Shown: in pieces, positions 25,978 to 35,040 of the stretch | Numbering within the stretch: the stretch's first letter is position 1 | How the letters are laid out: each line of letters opens with the position of its first letter | NCBI RefSeq assembly: GCF_900168685.1 | Contig: NZ_FVZN01000006.1 | Span: forward strand, 88,290 to 152,289 | Length of the DNA: 64,000 bases | Source: Solibacillus isronensis | GTDB lineage: Bacteria > Bacillota > Bacilli > Bacillales_A > Planococcaceae | Direction of reading: 5' to 3' | Notes under the pieces: generated by a model | Told to the model about the DNA's origin: nothing | What the model saw: only the letters and a program-made list of their open reading frames with translations | Databases searched by the model: none | Made by a program: the position numbers and the translations under genes

Positions 25978-26505
25978 ATGGGGTTTTGGAACAAAAAGAT
26001 AGTGGATGAGCGTGTGTACAATACGCAAAATAAAATTTACCGGGAAATCTATATACTTACGATGATCATTGTTATCGCTTCAATTGCGGTTAAATTTTAC
26101 CTTTCTGGAATAAGTATGGAGTCTGTTGCAACAGAGATGGTCATCTTAATATGTGGGAGTTTATATTACGGCTTTCGTTCAGCCCAACTCGGGGTATTTT
26201 CGGATGAAGTTGAACTTCATGATGCCAACAGCAAGTTTTCATACAGTACAAAACAGCTGATCCTCGGTATTGGATTGGGTTTGGTCATCGCAATTTTCAT
26301 GGGAATTAACAGCGCGTACCAATATGCGGACAGTTCATCTCAGGCAATTGAATATTTCTTTGTAGTGTTTATCGTTTCGCTAATAATTTACGTTCCATTA
26401 TATTTATTGCTTTTATTTGCTGCCTATAAAAGCGCATTGAATAAAAGCCAAAAAGTGAACAGCAAAATGCTTGAAGAAGATGATGATGCGGGGCGAAACC
26501 GATGA
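25978..26505 (+). CDS. DUF6773-like membrane protein
   Basis: This 175-residue protein has four hydrophobic segments (about residues 27-45, 50-65, 92-112, 125-150) between a charged N-terminus (MGFWNKKIVDERVYNTQNKI) and an acidic C-terminus. It overlaps the following XRE regulator by four bases (ATGA), a pairing common in Firmicutes for membrane proteins and their small HTH partner. GGAGGGG lies before the ATG. Function unknown. Confidence 0.72.
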   Translation: MGFWNKKIVDERVYNTQNKIYREIYILTMIIVIASIAVKFYLSGISMESVATEMVILICGSLYYGFRSAQLGVFSDEVELHDANSKFSYSTKQLILGIGLGLVIAIFMGINSAYQYADSSSQAIEYFFVVFIVSLIIYVPLYLLLLFAAYKSALNKSQKVNSKMLEEDDDAGRNR

Positions 26506-26705
26506 AAAATATTCGCTTGAAAATGGCCCGAATTGAACATGATCTATCACAGGACGAACTTGCCAAGAAAGTTGGGGTTACACGCCAAACAATTGGACTC
26601 ATCGAGCTTGGCAAGTATAATCCAACATTAAGTGTCTGTATCGCAATTTGCAGAACATTAAACAAGACATTGGATGAACTGTTTTGGGATGAACAGTCCG
26701 AATAA
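26502..26705 (+). CDS. Small XRE-family HTH regulator
   Basis: This 67-residue single-domain repressor contains MARIEHDLSQDELAKKVGVT, then RQTIGLIELGKYNPTLSVCI and ICRTLNKTLDELFW. It is the YozG/YgzD-type minimal Cro/CI HTH. Translational coupling to the membrane protein gene suggests the pair works together, probably with autoregulation. Confidence 0.9.
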   Translation: MKNIRLKMARIEHDLSQDELAKKVGVTRQTIGLIELGKYNPTLSVCIAICRTLNKTLDELFWDEQSE

Positions 26706-26720
26706 CGGCAACGACAAAAG

Positions 26721-26757
26721 AGGAGTGCAAAAGTTATTTCACTTTTACACTCCTTTT
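26721..26757. terminator. Bidirectional terminator
   Basis: AGGAGTG (26721-26727) pairs with CACTCCT (26748-26754), extended inside by AAAAGT/ACTTTT, between convergent genes. Confidence 0.8.
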
Positions 26758-26758
26758 G

Positions 26759-27820
26759 CTATAGCTCAAGCTTGTACAGCTGATCATCTTTTTCTCCTGG
26801 TGTACCGCGTCCGTCCGTATTATTCGTAATCCAGTACAATGTATGATCTTCAATCCAGACATCACGGATTCTTCCCATATTATTGACGACTTCTTTTACC
26901 TCTTTTGTCTGCAAATCAAATTCAAGCACTGCTGTTCCCCGTAGTGCCGCAACATATAGCCTGTTTTCGTAGAATGCCATACCTGAAGGGGCCCATGTAT
27001 TTTCACTGCCCGATGTAAATAAAGGAGATTTGAATCCTTCTTGGTTTTGTTCTCCTTCTATTAAAGGCCAGCCATAATTTTGCCCTGCTTCAATTTTATT
27101 GATTTCATCATTTGCGCTTTGCCCATGCTCACTTGCATACATTGTGCCGTCCGGTGACCATGTAATACCTTGAGGGTTTCGGTGTCCGTAACTGTACACA
27201 TATGAATTTGGAAAAGGATTGTCATCCGGAATACTCCCGTCGAAATTCATGCGCAATATTTTCCCGCTGAGTGCAGACATGTCCTGTGCAGTTTGCGGAT
27301 TTGATGCATCACCTGCTGTCGCATAAAGCTTTTGGTCCGGACCAATCTTTAAACGTCCACCGTGATGATAAGTACCACTAGGGATTTCATCAAGCAGTAC
27401 GCGTTTCTCCAACCAGTTATTATTTTCAAGCAAAAGCAATACAATCCGGTTAAACTGATCACTCCCATTTTCATACGTATAATAAGCGTATGCCTCATTT
27501 GACTGTTTAAAATCCGGTGCCAATACAAAGCCAAGCAGCCCTGCCTCAGATGCAGTAGAAAGTGTCTTTTCAAGCTTTACTTCCTGTCTGATCATTTCTC
27601 CTTGCTCCACTTTTACAATATGCCCTGTTCGCTCCGATATATAAAAAGTGTCCCCAAGTTTATTAATTGCCCACGGTGCGTCTAAATTAGCAGCGATTGT
27701 TTCATATTGCTCCATCGTTTGCAAACTGTTATTTCCAATGGACACAGGTTGTTTTTCATTTGTAGAACATCCTGTTAAACATAGCAGGGAAATACCCAAC
27801 CCAAAGAATAACTGCTTCAT
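26759..27820 (-). CDS. Lipoprotein sugar dehydrogenase (PQQ/sorbosone dehydrogenase-like)
   Basis: This 353-residue exported lipoprotein has a signal peptide with lipobox LTGC (residues 15-18) and a six-bladed beta-propeller of the glucose/sorbosone dehydrogenase family. Family segments include LDAPWAI, GGRLKIGPDQKLYATAGD, YSYGHRNPQGITWSPDGTMY and the EHGQSANDEINKIE region with conserved Asp/Glu residues. Relatives oxidise aldoses with PQQ. PQQ biosynthesis is not seen here, so substrate and cofactor are uncertain. It has its own terminator. Confidence 0.82.
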   Translation of the reverse strand: MKQLFFGLGISLLCLTGCSTNEKQPVSIGNNSLQTMEQYETIAANLDAPWAINKLGDTFYISERTGHIVKVEQGEMIRQEVKLEKTLSTASEAGLLGFVLAPDFKQSNEAYAYYTYENGSDQFNRIVLLLLENNNWLEKRVLLDEIPSGTYHHGGRLKIGPDQKLYATAGDASNPQTAQDMSALSGKILRMNFDGSIPDDNPFPNSYVYSYGHRNPQGITWSPDGTMYASEHGQSANDEINKIEAGQNYGWPLIEGEQNQEGFKSPLFTSGSENTWAPSGMAFYENRLYVAALRGTAVLEFDLQTKEVKEVVNNMGRIRDVWIEDHTLYWITNNTDGRGTPGEKDDQLYKLEL

Positions 27821-27863
27821 AGAAAAACCTCCCTTTGCGGTCCATACCGTTTCAAAATTCCAT

Positions 27864-28301
27864 TTAAAAATCTATAAAAAACGGGTGTTTCGTTGCATCC
27901 AAACAAAATTCTATTCTTTGCCGAAAGTTTCCGACTGTCACCATTTCCAGGGCCTCTTCAATTGAGAAATACCCAACTTCCAGACTTTCCGGTGAAGTTG
28001 TCGGTGTCCCCCCGATTGGTTTCGCTAAGAAAAGCGTATTGCATATAGATTTCTCTACGTTTTGAAAAATACCGCAGAATTTGAGTATTTCCACGTCTAT
28101 TCCCGATTCTTCTTTTGTTTCCCTAATCGCTGCAGCCGTCAAAGATTCTCCTTCTTCCACTTGACCGCCCGGCATTTCCCATCCTCGTTTAGGTCCTTTA
28201 ATAAGCAGAATCTCATTTTTACTGTTCAGTACAATCGTTGCAGCGGACACAATATGTTTCGGGGTTGTATTTATTTTCTTCTGAATTTGTTCCAATCTCA
28301 T
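27864..28301 (-). CDS. NUDIX hydrolase
   Basis: This 145-residue protein has a complete Nudix box, GGQVEEGESLTAAAIRETKE followed by ESGI, giving the Mg-binding Glu residues. WEMPGG precedes it. It hydrolyses a nucleoside diphosphate derivative; the substrate is unknown. Next to two GNAT genes on the same strand with short spacing. Confidence 0.88.
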   Translation of the reverse strand: MRLEQIQKKINTTPKHIVSAATIVLNSKNEILLIKGPKRGWEMPGGQVEEGESLTAAAIRETKEESGIDVEILKFCGIFQNVEKSICNTLFLAKPIGGTPTTSPESLEVGYFSIEEALEMVTVGNFRQRIEFCLDATKHPFFIDF

Positions 28302-28323
28302 CAGTCCTTTGTAAATAAATAAG

Positions 28324-28863
28324 TTATTCCTTAAAATATTCTTCAGCTAAAATAGCTAAGTAATCCATATCTTCATAAATATCATCTTTTAAAAATTCCT
28401 GTCTGTGGCGTCCTTCCCATACCATGCCGGACTTCTCCATTACTTTTCTTGAAGCAATATTTCTAACCATACAGCGGCTGTAAATTCTATTTAATTGATG
28501 CTCCTGAAATCCGTAATCAATTATTTTTTTACATGCTTCTGTTGCATAGCCATTACCCCACTCCGAGACATCGATAAAATAGCCCACCTCCGCATTGCGA
28601 TGGTTTTTTGAAACCGTAACGAGCCCGCAATTCCCGATATAGCGGCCACTTTCTTTTAAAAACACAGCAAACTCATAGGCTGTCCCTTGCTCAAAGCTTT
28701 TTTGTAAATAGAAAATCCACTGATCTACAACTTCGCGTGGATAAGGATGCGGAATCATGACCATTGTGTCCGCAATCTCCCTATGCTTTACTACTTCAAA
28801 AATAGCATCTGCAAATTCAACCTCATATGGCTTTAATATGAGTCTTTCCGTTTCTAAAATCAT
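28324..28863 (-). CDS. GNAT-family N-acetyltransferase (RimJ/RimL-like)
   Basis: This 179-residue protein starts MILETERLILKPYEVEFADA and has the acetyl-CoA segment EVGYFIDVSEWGNGYATEAC, then NRIYSRCMVRNIASRKVMEK and SGMVWEGRHRQEFL, a textbook RimJ/RimL-type acetyltransferase. It lies 4 bp from the upstream GNAT gene, so it is probably cotranscribed. Substrate unknown. Confidence 0.88.
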   Translation of the reverse strand: MILETERLILKPYEVEFADAIFEVVKHREIADTMVMIPHPYPREVVDQWIFYLQKSFEQGTAYEFAVFLKESGRYIGNCGLVTVSKNHRNAEVGYFIDVSEWGNGYATEACKKIIDYGFQEHQLNRIYSRCMVRNIASRKVMEKSGMVWEGRHRQEFLKDDIYEDMDYLAILAEEYFKE

Positions 28864-28867
28864 TTCC

Positions 28868-29329
28868 TCATCCCCTTAAATATTTAATGAAATATTCCAT
28901 GTAAATATCATTTTCCTTAAAACCGATTTTTTTGTATAACGGTTTGCCCATCGGTGAAGAAATCAAAAATATGTGATGTACATTTCTTTCTGTTGCATCT
29001 GCCAGTAACCGCTCAACCAACTGTTTCGCAAGCCCTCGACCCCTGCTTTCGGGTGCTGTGTACATATTTAAAATATACCCGCGAATGCCTGTAGGATTGG
29101 AATAACTAGGGGGAAAGGAAATAAACTGAATGCCCCCTGTAGCAATCGCACTTTTCTCTTCCTCAATAATCCATTGAACAAATTGGTCAGAGTTCAATTG
29201 CTTCTCAAAAAAATTCCTTAATTGTTCATCGATATTGGAAGATACGGTTTGCCCTTCCTCCACTAATAATCGCTTACGAAAATCTATTAATAATTCCATA
29301 TCATCTGTAGTAGCCAATCTGTATTCCAT
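28868..29329 (-). CDS. GNAT-family N-acetyltransferase
   Basis: This 153-residue protein has the GNAT acetyl-CoA-binding loop ESRGRGLAKQLVERLLADA and the C-terminal strand PLYKKIGFKENDIYMEY. It belongs to a different GNAT subgroup from its neighbour. It is first of a closely spaced minus-strand run (GNAT, GNAT, NUDIX). Substrate unknown. Confidence 0.85.
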   Translation of the reverse strand: MEYRLATTDDMELLIDFRKRLLVEEGQTVSSNIDEQLRNFFEKQLNSDQFVQWIIEEEKSAIATGGIQFISFPPSYSNPTGIRGYILNMYTAPESRGRGLAKQLVERLLADATERNVHHIFLISSPMGKPLYKKIGFKENDIYMEYFIKYLRG

Positions 29330-29363
29330 TCATATCCACCTTCCTAATTTTATTGGGTCTCTA

Positions 29364-29792
29364 CTATTCCCTATCCATAATGACGATCTTTTTCGTCTTA
29401 AACTTTTCTGAAACAGCGTAAAGAAGTGTAATTATAAGTGCTGTAATACTTGGATAACCTATCATCACAACAATATTTTTATGTTCGACTAAACTGAAGT
29501 CCCCCCACTCAAGCCATAAACGCCAGCCCATTCCAAGAGCACTGAATAGTAGCGAAATGAAAAAAACCATTTCCGTTTTGCGAACAAAAATCCCGACAAA
29601 GACATTCGCAACAACAATATAAATAAGGAAAACTATAAATGTAGAAACTAAATCAAACCCCTTTAAATTTGGAATAACCATAGTAAAAGATATTCCCGTA
29701 AAAAACAGGATCGTCATGAGATTAAAAATTAAGAAATGTTTTCTATACTTTTCTATTTTTTTATAATCCTCCGTACCGAACATTCCATTCAC
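29364..29792 (-). CDS. Four-helix membrane protein of unknown function
   Basis: This 142-residue protein has four hydrophobic helices (about residues 20-40, 48-68, 74-92 and 105-125) and a basic C-terminus (KFKTKKIVIMD). The start is preceded by AAAGAGGTG. There is no recognisable motif. It lies upstream of the GNAT/NUDIX run. Confidence 0.6.
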   Translation of the reverse strand: MNGMFGTEDYKKIEKYRKHFLIFNLMTILFFTGISFTMVIPNLKGFDLVSTFIVFLIYIVVANVFVGIFVRKTEMVFFISLLFSALGMGWRLWLEWGDFSLVEHKNIVVMIGYPSITALIITLLYAVSEKFKTKKIVIMDRE

Positions 29793-29863
29793 CTCTTTTA
29801 CTTATTGTAACAATTAATGGAATATATAGAAGCAGAAAAAGCCGATTGAATGTGAATTAAAAA

Positions 29864-29896
29864 ACAACCACTCCAATCATCTTTTGGAGTGGTTGT
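29864..29896 (-). terminator. Terminator of the chemoreceptor gene
   Basis: ACAACCACTCCA (29864-29875) pairs with TGGAGTGGTTGT (29885-29896), with a minus-strand T-run. Confidence 0.88.
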
Positions 29897-29906
29897 ACAA
29901 GTTCTA

Positions 29907-30734
29907 TTATTTTATTTCACTAATATCCAATAGCTTTTCTGCTGTGCCGTTCACACTTCCATAAGCATCGTTCAATTCATGCATACTTGTAGCAAACTGT
30001 TCTGTAAATGCTGCAATTTGGCTTGTTGTTCCATTAACTTCTTCAATAGAAGTGCGAATTTTATTAAGCTGTGCAGCAATTTTTTCTGCGCTTTCTTTGC
30101 TGTTCTGCGCCATTTTTTGAATTTCCTTCGCTACAACTGCAAATCCTCTTCCATGCTCGCCAGAACGTGCAGCTTCAATCGATGCATTTAATCCTAAAAT
30201 TTGTGATTTCGATGCAATTCCTTTTACGAGGTCTACCATTTGGTTAATTTCCCCAATATCGGCCGTCATCATCTCTGTTGATGTAACAAGTCCATCTAAG
30301 CGGTTTGATACATCCATGCTCGCCGCAGTTAACTCTTCATTCGTTGCAGTCATTTCCTCTACCGCACTCGATAACTCTGTCGCTAATTGACGCATAGAAT
30401 CCATTTTTTCATTTGAAATAATGGCACTTACTACTCCAATTATATCTTTCCCGTCAAAAATTGGCTGTGCTGATGAAATATAAGCAAACCCAAATCTTTC
30501 CGGACCTTTTTCTTCTCTTAAAAAGCGCTTTGTTGTCAATGCCCGCTCTGTAACGGTGCCACGAAAATCTGCCATTTTCAGCCCTACATTAATTTTTAAA
30601 TCTATAAACTTGCCCGGTAAGTATCCGACAACCTCTTCATTGCTTGCTACAATGATACAAGCATCTTCCGGAAAAGTTGCCTGATATAACTCCATCGTAT
30701 CTACCACTGCTTGTAATTTTGTATGCATGCCCAT
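29907..30734 (-). CDS. Soluble methyl-accepting chemoreceptor (YfmS-like)
   Basis: This 275-residue protein has no membrane helix. The N-terminal ~110 residues form a small PAS-like sensor (VVGYLPGKFIDLKINVG; FAYISSAQPIFDGKDIIGVV). The C-terminus is a short MCP signalling hairpin with the conserved tip EAARSGEHGRGFAVVAKEIQ. Size and layout match B. subtilis YfmS, a cytoplasmic chemoreceptor. It should signal to CheA. The ligand is unknown. Confidence 0.88.
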   Translation of the reverse strand: MGMHTKLQAVVDTMELYQATFPEDACIIVASNEEVVGYLPGKFIDLKINVGLKMADFRGTVTERALTTKRFLREEKGPERFGFAYISSAQPIFDGKDIIGVVSAIISNEKMDSMRQLATELSSAVEEMTATNEELTAASMDVSNRLDGLVTSTEMMTADIGEINQMVDLVKGIASKSQILGLNASIEAARSGEHGRGFAVVAKEIQKMAQNSKESAEKIAAQLNKIRTSIEEVNGTTSQIAAFTEQFATSMHELNDAYGSVNGTAEKLLDISEIK

Positions 30735-30834
30735 CTCCCCTTTAAATGTATTATATAATAGTTAATAATATCTTAATATCGTAATATCCCAAAATGTACT
30801 TGAATAATCTCTGCTATATGCTCCTACAAAAAAA

Positions 30835-30860
30835 TCCCCTTCTAATATAAAAGAAGGGGA
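30835..30860 (-). terminator. Terminator of the SLH protein gene
   Basis: TCCCCTTCT (30835-30843) pairs with AGAAGGGGA (30852-30860), followed by T-run on the minus strand. Confidence 0.88.
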
Positions 30861-30868
30861 AATTATTA

Positions 30869-32011
30869 TTATTCTTCCATCGCTGCAGCTGCAGTCAGCA
30901 TATTATCATAGTCTTCTTCATCATAGACAAGATTATAGATTTTCCATAGGCCGTCTTCTGTTTTCTTTAAGTAAGCTGTACCAGATAAGTCTAATGTCAT
31001 TTCAAGATTAAAATTGATTTCCGGATCAGTCATCTTAATATGAACTTTCAAATCATCAATTTTTACTGCGGCAAAACGTTTATTCAGTGTAATCAACTTA
31101 CTTGAATACTCGCCGATTTTTTCAGATGAACTCGAACCAGTTGAAAAATCTGCATCTTCTAATAGCAATTGGCTATCAAGTGAATAAGCTAAATAGTAGC
31201 CTGTTGTTGTTTCACGATAGAGCGCATCCATATCTTCTTGGTTTTCCGTGTCTGAAGAAAACTCAAACTCTTTATCAATATAGCGATTCACTGTTGCAAT
31301 GATTGAAGCTTCTTCTTCTGCTTCACCACTCTCTAAATGCAACGCACGGTCAATCATCAATACTGCGTGAGAACGCTTTGCATAATCATTCGGTTTAAAT
31401 GTTTCTCCGTAGCCATTTACAATACCGGCACCTGCTGTTTTCACAATCGCCTCATAAGAATAGCTATTTGGATTTACATCGTTAAACATTTTTCCTGTTT
31501 TTGAAAAATCAACTGTTCCATTAAATGCACGATAAATCATCGCTGCCATTTGAGCACGTGTAATTTTATCGTTCGGTTTAAATGTACCGTCTTCTTTCCC
31601 AGTGATAATGCCTTTACTGCTCGCAATTTGAACAAAATCATAATACCAGGCAGAAGTGTTTACATCAGAGAACTCTTTTTTAATATCACCGTTTTTTAGA
31701 TTCATTGCGTTCACTAAAATCTTTGTAAACTGTGCACGCGTAATACTATTTTCAGGCTTTAAAAGAATTGAAGTATATTCGTACACTTCTCCATCTTCTT
31801 CATAAACTGTTGGTTCTTCATATCCGTCGATAATATTTGCATATAAGAAACGTTCCAACTGCTCATATGCACCATGTTCATAACTTACATCATCCATGTA
31901 ATACTGATCGATCGTTTTTTCTGCTGCCGACGCTGGCGTTACAGTAATAAAACAAACTGTAAAAATTAATAAAAATGCTAATTGAAGTACCTTCAATTTA
32001 GTTAACCCCAC
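30869..32011 (-). CDS. Secreted SLH-domain surface protein
   Basis: This 380-residue protein has a signal peptide ending near TPASAA, three SLH repeats (about residues 50-240, with SITRAQFTKIL, ITRAQMAAMIYRAF and AKRSHAVLMIDRAL) and a C-terminal ~135-residue domain (ASIIATVNRYIDKEFEF ... LWKIYNLVYDEED) that looks like an NTF2-like alpha+beta fold. It should be anchored to the secondary cell-wall polymer. The role of the C-terminal domain is unknown. Confidence 0.87.
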   Translation of the reverse strand: MGLTKLKVLQLAFLLIFTVCFITVTPASAAEKTIDQYYMDDVSYEHGAYEQLERFLYANIIDGYEEPTVYEEDGEVYEYTSILLKPENSITRAQFTKILVNAMNLKNGDIKKEFSDVNTSAWYYDFVQIASSKGIITGKEDGTFKPNDKITRAQMAAMIYRAFNGTVDFSKTGKMFNDVNPNSYSYEAIVKTAGAGIVNGYGETFKPNDYAKRSHAVLMIDRALHLESGEAEEEASIIATVNRYIDKEFEFSSDTENQEDMDALYRETTTGYYLAYSLDSQLLLEDADFSTGSSSSEKIGEYSSKLITLNKRFAAVKIDDLKVHIKMTDPEINFNLEMTLDLSGTAYLKKTEDGLWKIYNLVYDEEDYDNMLTAAAAMEE

Positions 32012-32100
32012 TTCTCCAAAATCTATAATACCTTAACATATTACTTAAACAAAATTTATATGAATACAAGTATATTTTGGTAATGTTTTTGAGAAATAAA

Positions 32101-32394
32101 TTAATAGCCTAAATAGTAGTAAAAGATAAATGCAACAGCAAAGTTAGGAACTGCCATCACCAGGGAACACCATGCAATCTTATTTCTTTGAACCCAGTTT
32201 TCTTTCGTTTCCATTGCCAAGTTTGCCCGCATCCGATCACCATTTACGAACGCACCGGAAAAAATGCATGCCACAATTAAAAAGATAAAACCAATCCCGC
32301 TCGTAATATTAGAAATCATATGAACATCCCAAAAAATAATAGCAAGTAAAATACCTATTATTGATAATCCCATGCCAATTAGAAAATATTTCAT
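32101..32394 (-). CDS. DUF5316-like small membrane protein
   Basis: This 97-residue protein has three hydrophobic helices (residues 3-20, 30-50, 74-95) and a short charged loop (NGDRMRANLAMETKENWVQR). That layout matches the DUF5316 family of Bacillales. Monocistronic; function unknown. Confidence 0.68.
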   Translation of the reverse strand: MKYFLIGMGLSIIGILLAIIFWDVHMISNITSGIGFIFLIVACIFSGAFVNGDRMRANLAMETKENWVQRNKIAWCSLVMAVPNFAVAFIFYYYLGY

Positions 32395-32474
32395 ATTTAT
32401 TCCTCCCTTCTCCTATCTACCTTATTAATTTGGAAAAGGTTTCAAAATAGACAGGTACAGTGAAATCTACTTTG

Positions 32475-33656
32475 TTAGGCATCCTCTGGAACTAAGTAAT
32501 AATGTACGATACTCAGAAACCCCTTCGCGGAATTTTTCATTGCCTGTTCATCGATATTAAATTTTGGATGATGATGTGGAAATTGAGTATTGAGGTCTTC
32601 TGTAGCTGAACCGGTATAAAAATATACTCCCGGAACTTGTTGGATATAATAGGCAAAGTCTTCACTTGCCATAATAGGAGGTATTTCAATTACATTTAAT
32701 TGATCGATATTATTTAGCAAGTCTCTCACAATTTCTGCTTCTTTATCGGTATTTACTAATGGCGGATACCCTCTCGTATATTCCAGCTCATAGGTGGCAC
32801 CGTAAGTTACTGTAACATTATTGAGGATATGCGTTAATATCGTTTTGACATTATCCCTTTGTTCCTGGTTAAATGTACGGACCGTGCCCGCAATTATAGC
32901 TTCTTCGGGGATGACATTTATTGCTACACCGGAATTGAACATAGTGATTGCCGCCACTACCGGTTGTACCGGATCAACTTTTTGGCTTAACAACATATGA
33001 ACTTGATTGACTATTTGTGCGCCTATTACAATTGGATTGACTGCAGTATGGGGAGCAGAAGAATGCCCACCTTTACCGACTATTTTAATGTTTACATAAT
33101 CGCTGGAAGCTGTTGCACTCCCTTTTGGTACTGTAAAGTTCCCTAATAGAACAGAAGAAAGTAAATGATTGCCGAAGATTACATCTACTCCTTCCAGCAC
33201 ACCTTCTTCTATCATTTGAATGGCTCCTCCTGGAAATTGTTCTTCAGCAGGTTGGAATAAGAATTTAACCGTTCCATGTAATTGATCTTGGTATTTGCTT
33301 AATATTTTTGCTACCCCTAACAATGTTGCGGTATGTGCATCGTGACCACATGCATGCATAACATTCGGGACTTGAGATTTATAGGGGACGTCATTTTCTT
33401 GTTGAATTGGCAATGCATCCATATCAGCTCTTAGTGCAATGGTTGGCCCTGGATTTCCTCCTTTTAAAATACCGACTACACCATGCACGCCTACATTCCG
33501 TTGAACTTCAATTCCATATCCGGCTAAAATATCGCCGACCATTCTAGCCGTTTGCACCTCTTGAAATGGCAGTTCAGGATTCTCATGCAAATGTCTTCTC
33601 CAAGCAACCATTTGATCGTACACATCCTCAACATCTTCATGCCACTTGTCAAGCAC
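32475..33656 (-). CDS. M20-family amidohydrolase/peptidase
   Basis: This protein of about 393 residues has WRRHLHENPELPFQE, LRADMDALPIQQ, HACGHDAHTATLLG, FQPAEEQFPGGAIQM and HHHPKFNIDEQA, giving the full M20D metal-binding set. GTG 33656 is chosen because AAAGGGA lies 9 bases upstream; an ATG at 33677 lacks a site. Probably an N-acyl-amino-acid or related amidase. It is followed by no gene on its strand within 80 bp and preceded by another M20 gene and an MFS transporter. Confidence 0.87.
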   Translation of the reverse strand: MLDKWHEDVEDVYDQMVAWRRHLHENPELPFQEVQTARMVGDILAGYGIEVQRNVGVHGVVGILKGGNPGPTIALRADMDALPIQQENDVPYKSQVPNVMHACGHDAHTATLLGVAKILSKYQDQLHGTVKFLFQPAEEQFPGGAIQMIEEGVLEGVDVIFGNHLLSSVLLGNFTVPKGSATASSDYVNIKIVGKGGHSSAPHTAVNPIVIGAQIVNQVHMLLSQKVDPVQPVVAAITMFNSGVAINVIPEEAIIAGTVRTFNQEQRDNVKTILTHILNNVTVTYGATYELEYTRGYPPLVNTDKEAEIVRDLLNNIDQLNVIEIPPIMASEDFAYYIQQVPGVYFYTGSATEDLNTQFPHHHPKFNIDEQAMKNSAKGFLSIVHYYLVPEDA

Positions 33657-33749
33657 TTGAACACATCCCTTTCTCATAAGTTCTAAGCATCAAATTAGTA
33701 TATACATTAATTACATGGGATGTTCGGCAGAAGTAGTTTTACAAAAAAA

Positions 33750-33774
33750 GAGCTTCGGAATTAATCCGAAACTC
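33750..33774 (-). terminator. Terminator between the two M20 genes
   Basis: GAGCTTCGGA (33750-33759) pairs with TCCGAAACTC (33765-33774), T-run on the minus strand. Confidence 0.8.
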
Positions 33775-33781
33775 CATTTTT

Positions 33782-34966
33782 TTATTCTTCATAATAGCCG
33801 CACACAACATGTCCGACTGCTTTTGCTGCTACAAGAAGTGCATCTTCATCGATATCAAATTTCGGGTGATGATTGAAGAATGGTTTTTCCACTCCTTTTG
33901 GTGTACAGCCAATATAGAAGAAACAAGACGGGAATTTTTCCGCATAATAAGCAAAGTCTTCAGATGGCGACATTGGTGGCACTTCCTTCACCTCTGTAAT
34001 AATCGGATCATTCGCCCCTACTAAATATCCTGCTACTTTCGCTGTTAATTCAGGGTCATTGTATAATGGCGGATAGTCGTTTTCATACGTCAACTCACAA
34101 GTGACACCGAATTCTTCTTCCAAACCTCTTACTAATCTTTTTACTTCCACTTCAATTTTTTCCTTCGTTTCTATCGTCATATAGCGAATATCGCCCTCAA
34201 GTTCTACACTATCTTTAATCACATTAAATGTCCCTTTACCGTCGAAGGAACCAATTGTAATAACACCGATATCAAAGGGGCTTAAACGGCGGCTAATAAT
34301 TGTTTGCACAGCAGTGACAAAGTGTGCACCGGCAACAATCGCATCGTTTGCCAAATGTGGTGAGGAGCCATGTCCGCCTCGTCCTTGAATTTTCAGTTTT
34401 AAGTAGGCACGCCCATTGAAGGCAAAACCTGAATTATAACCGACAAATCCTGCGGGGCCCATTGGCAGCAAGTGAATCCCGAAAACATTATCTAAATCAT
34501 CGAGCAGCCCTGACTCTACGATACTTTTCGCACCGCCTGGCGGAACTTCTTCTGCATGTTGGTGAATAATTTTAATTGTCCCGGGTATCTCATCTTTCAA
34601 CTCGATTAAACAGTCCGCCAATACAAGTAAATATGCAGTATGCCCGTCATGGCCACATGCGTGCATGACCCCTTCATTAACGGATTTGAATGGAACATCG
34701 GCTTCTTCGGTAATTGGCAATGCATCGAAGTCTGCGCGAAGCCCGATATTTTTGCCTGGCTTACCGCCTTTAATCGTTACAATAATTCCGTAGCCATTTC
34801 CGACATTTGAATGAACTTCTACATCTTTTCCTTTATAAAAGTCGAGAATGTACTGTGCAGTTTTTTCTTCTTGAAACGATATTTCAGGATGCTGGTGTAA
34901 ATGTCTCCGGATTTGAATCATTTCATCTTTACGAAGTTCCAGCATCTCCATTAGTTTTTGTTTCAT
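33782..34966 (-). CDS. M20-family amidohydrolase/peptidase
   Basis: This protein of about 394 residues has IRRHLHQHPEISFQE, LRADFDALPI, HACGHDGHTAYLLV, IHQHAEEVPPGGAKSI and NHHPKFDIDE. The start is ATG 34966, behind AGGAG; a GTG three codons earlier is less likely. It is adjacent to an MFS transporter gene on the same strand, suggesting uptake and hydrolysis of an acylated amino acid or peptide-like compound. It is separated from both neighbours by terminators, so the genes may be regulated separately. Confidence 0.87.
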   Translation of the reverse strand: MKQKLMEMLELRKDEMIQIRRHLHQHPEISFQEEKTAQYILDFYKGKDVEVHSNVGNGYGIIVTIKGGKPGKNIGLRADFDALPITEEADVPFKSVNEGVMHACGHDGHTAYLLVLADCLIELKDEIPGTIKIIHQHAEEVPPGGAKSIVESGLLDDLDNVFGIHLLPMGPAGFVGYNSGFAFNGRAYLKLKIQGRGGHGSSPHLANDAIVAGAHFVTAVQTIISRRLSPFDIGVITIGSFDGKGTFNVIKDSVELEGDIRYMTIETKEKIEVEVKRLVRGLEEEFGVTCELTYENDYPPLYNDPELTAKVAGYLVGANDPIITEVKEVPPMSPSEDFAYYAEKFPSCFFYIGCTPKGVEKPFFNHHPKFDIDEDALLVAAKAVGHVVCGYYEE

Positions 34967-35002
34967 GGTTACCACTCCTGAACTTAAATTTTGAAGAAAA
35001 TA

Positions 35003-35032
35003 ATGTAAACGCCCTTGACAAGGCGTTTACAT
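35003..35032 (-). terminator. Terminator of the MFS gene
   Basis: ATGTAAACGCC (35003-35013) pairs with GGCGTTTACAT (35022-35032), a perfect 11-bp stem. Confidence 0.78.
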
Positions 35033-35040
35033 CATTCAAA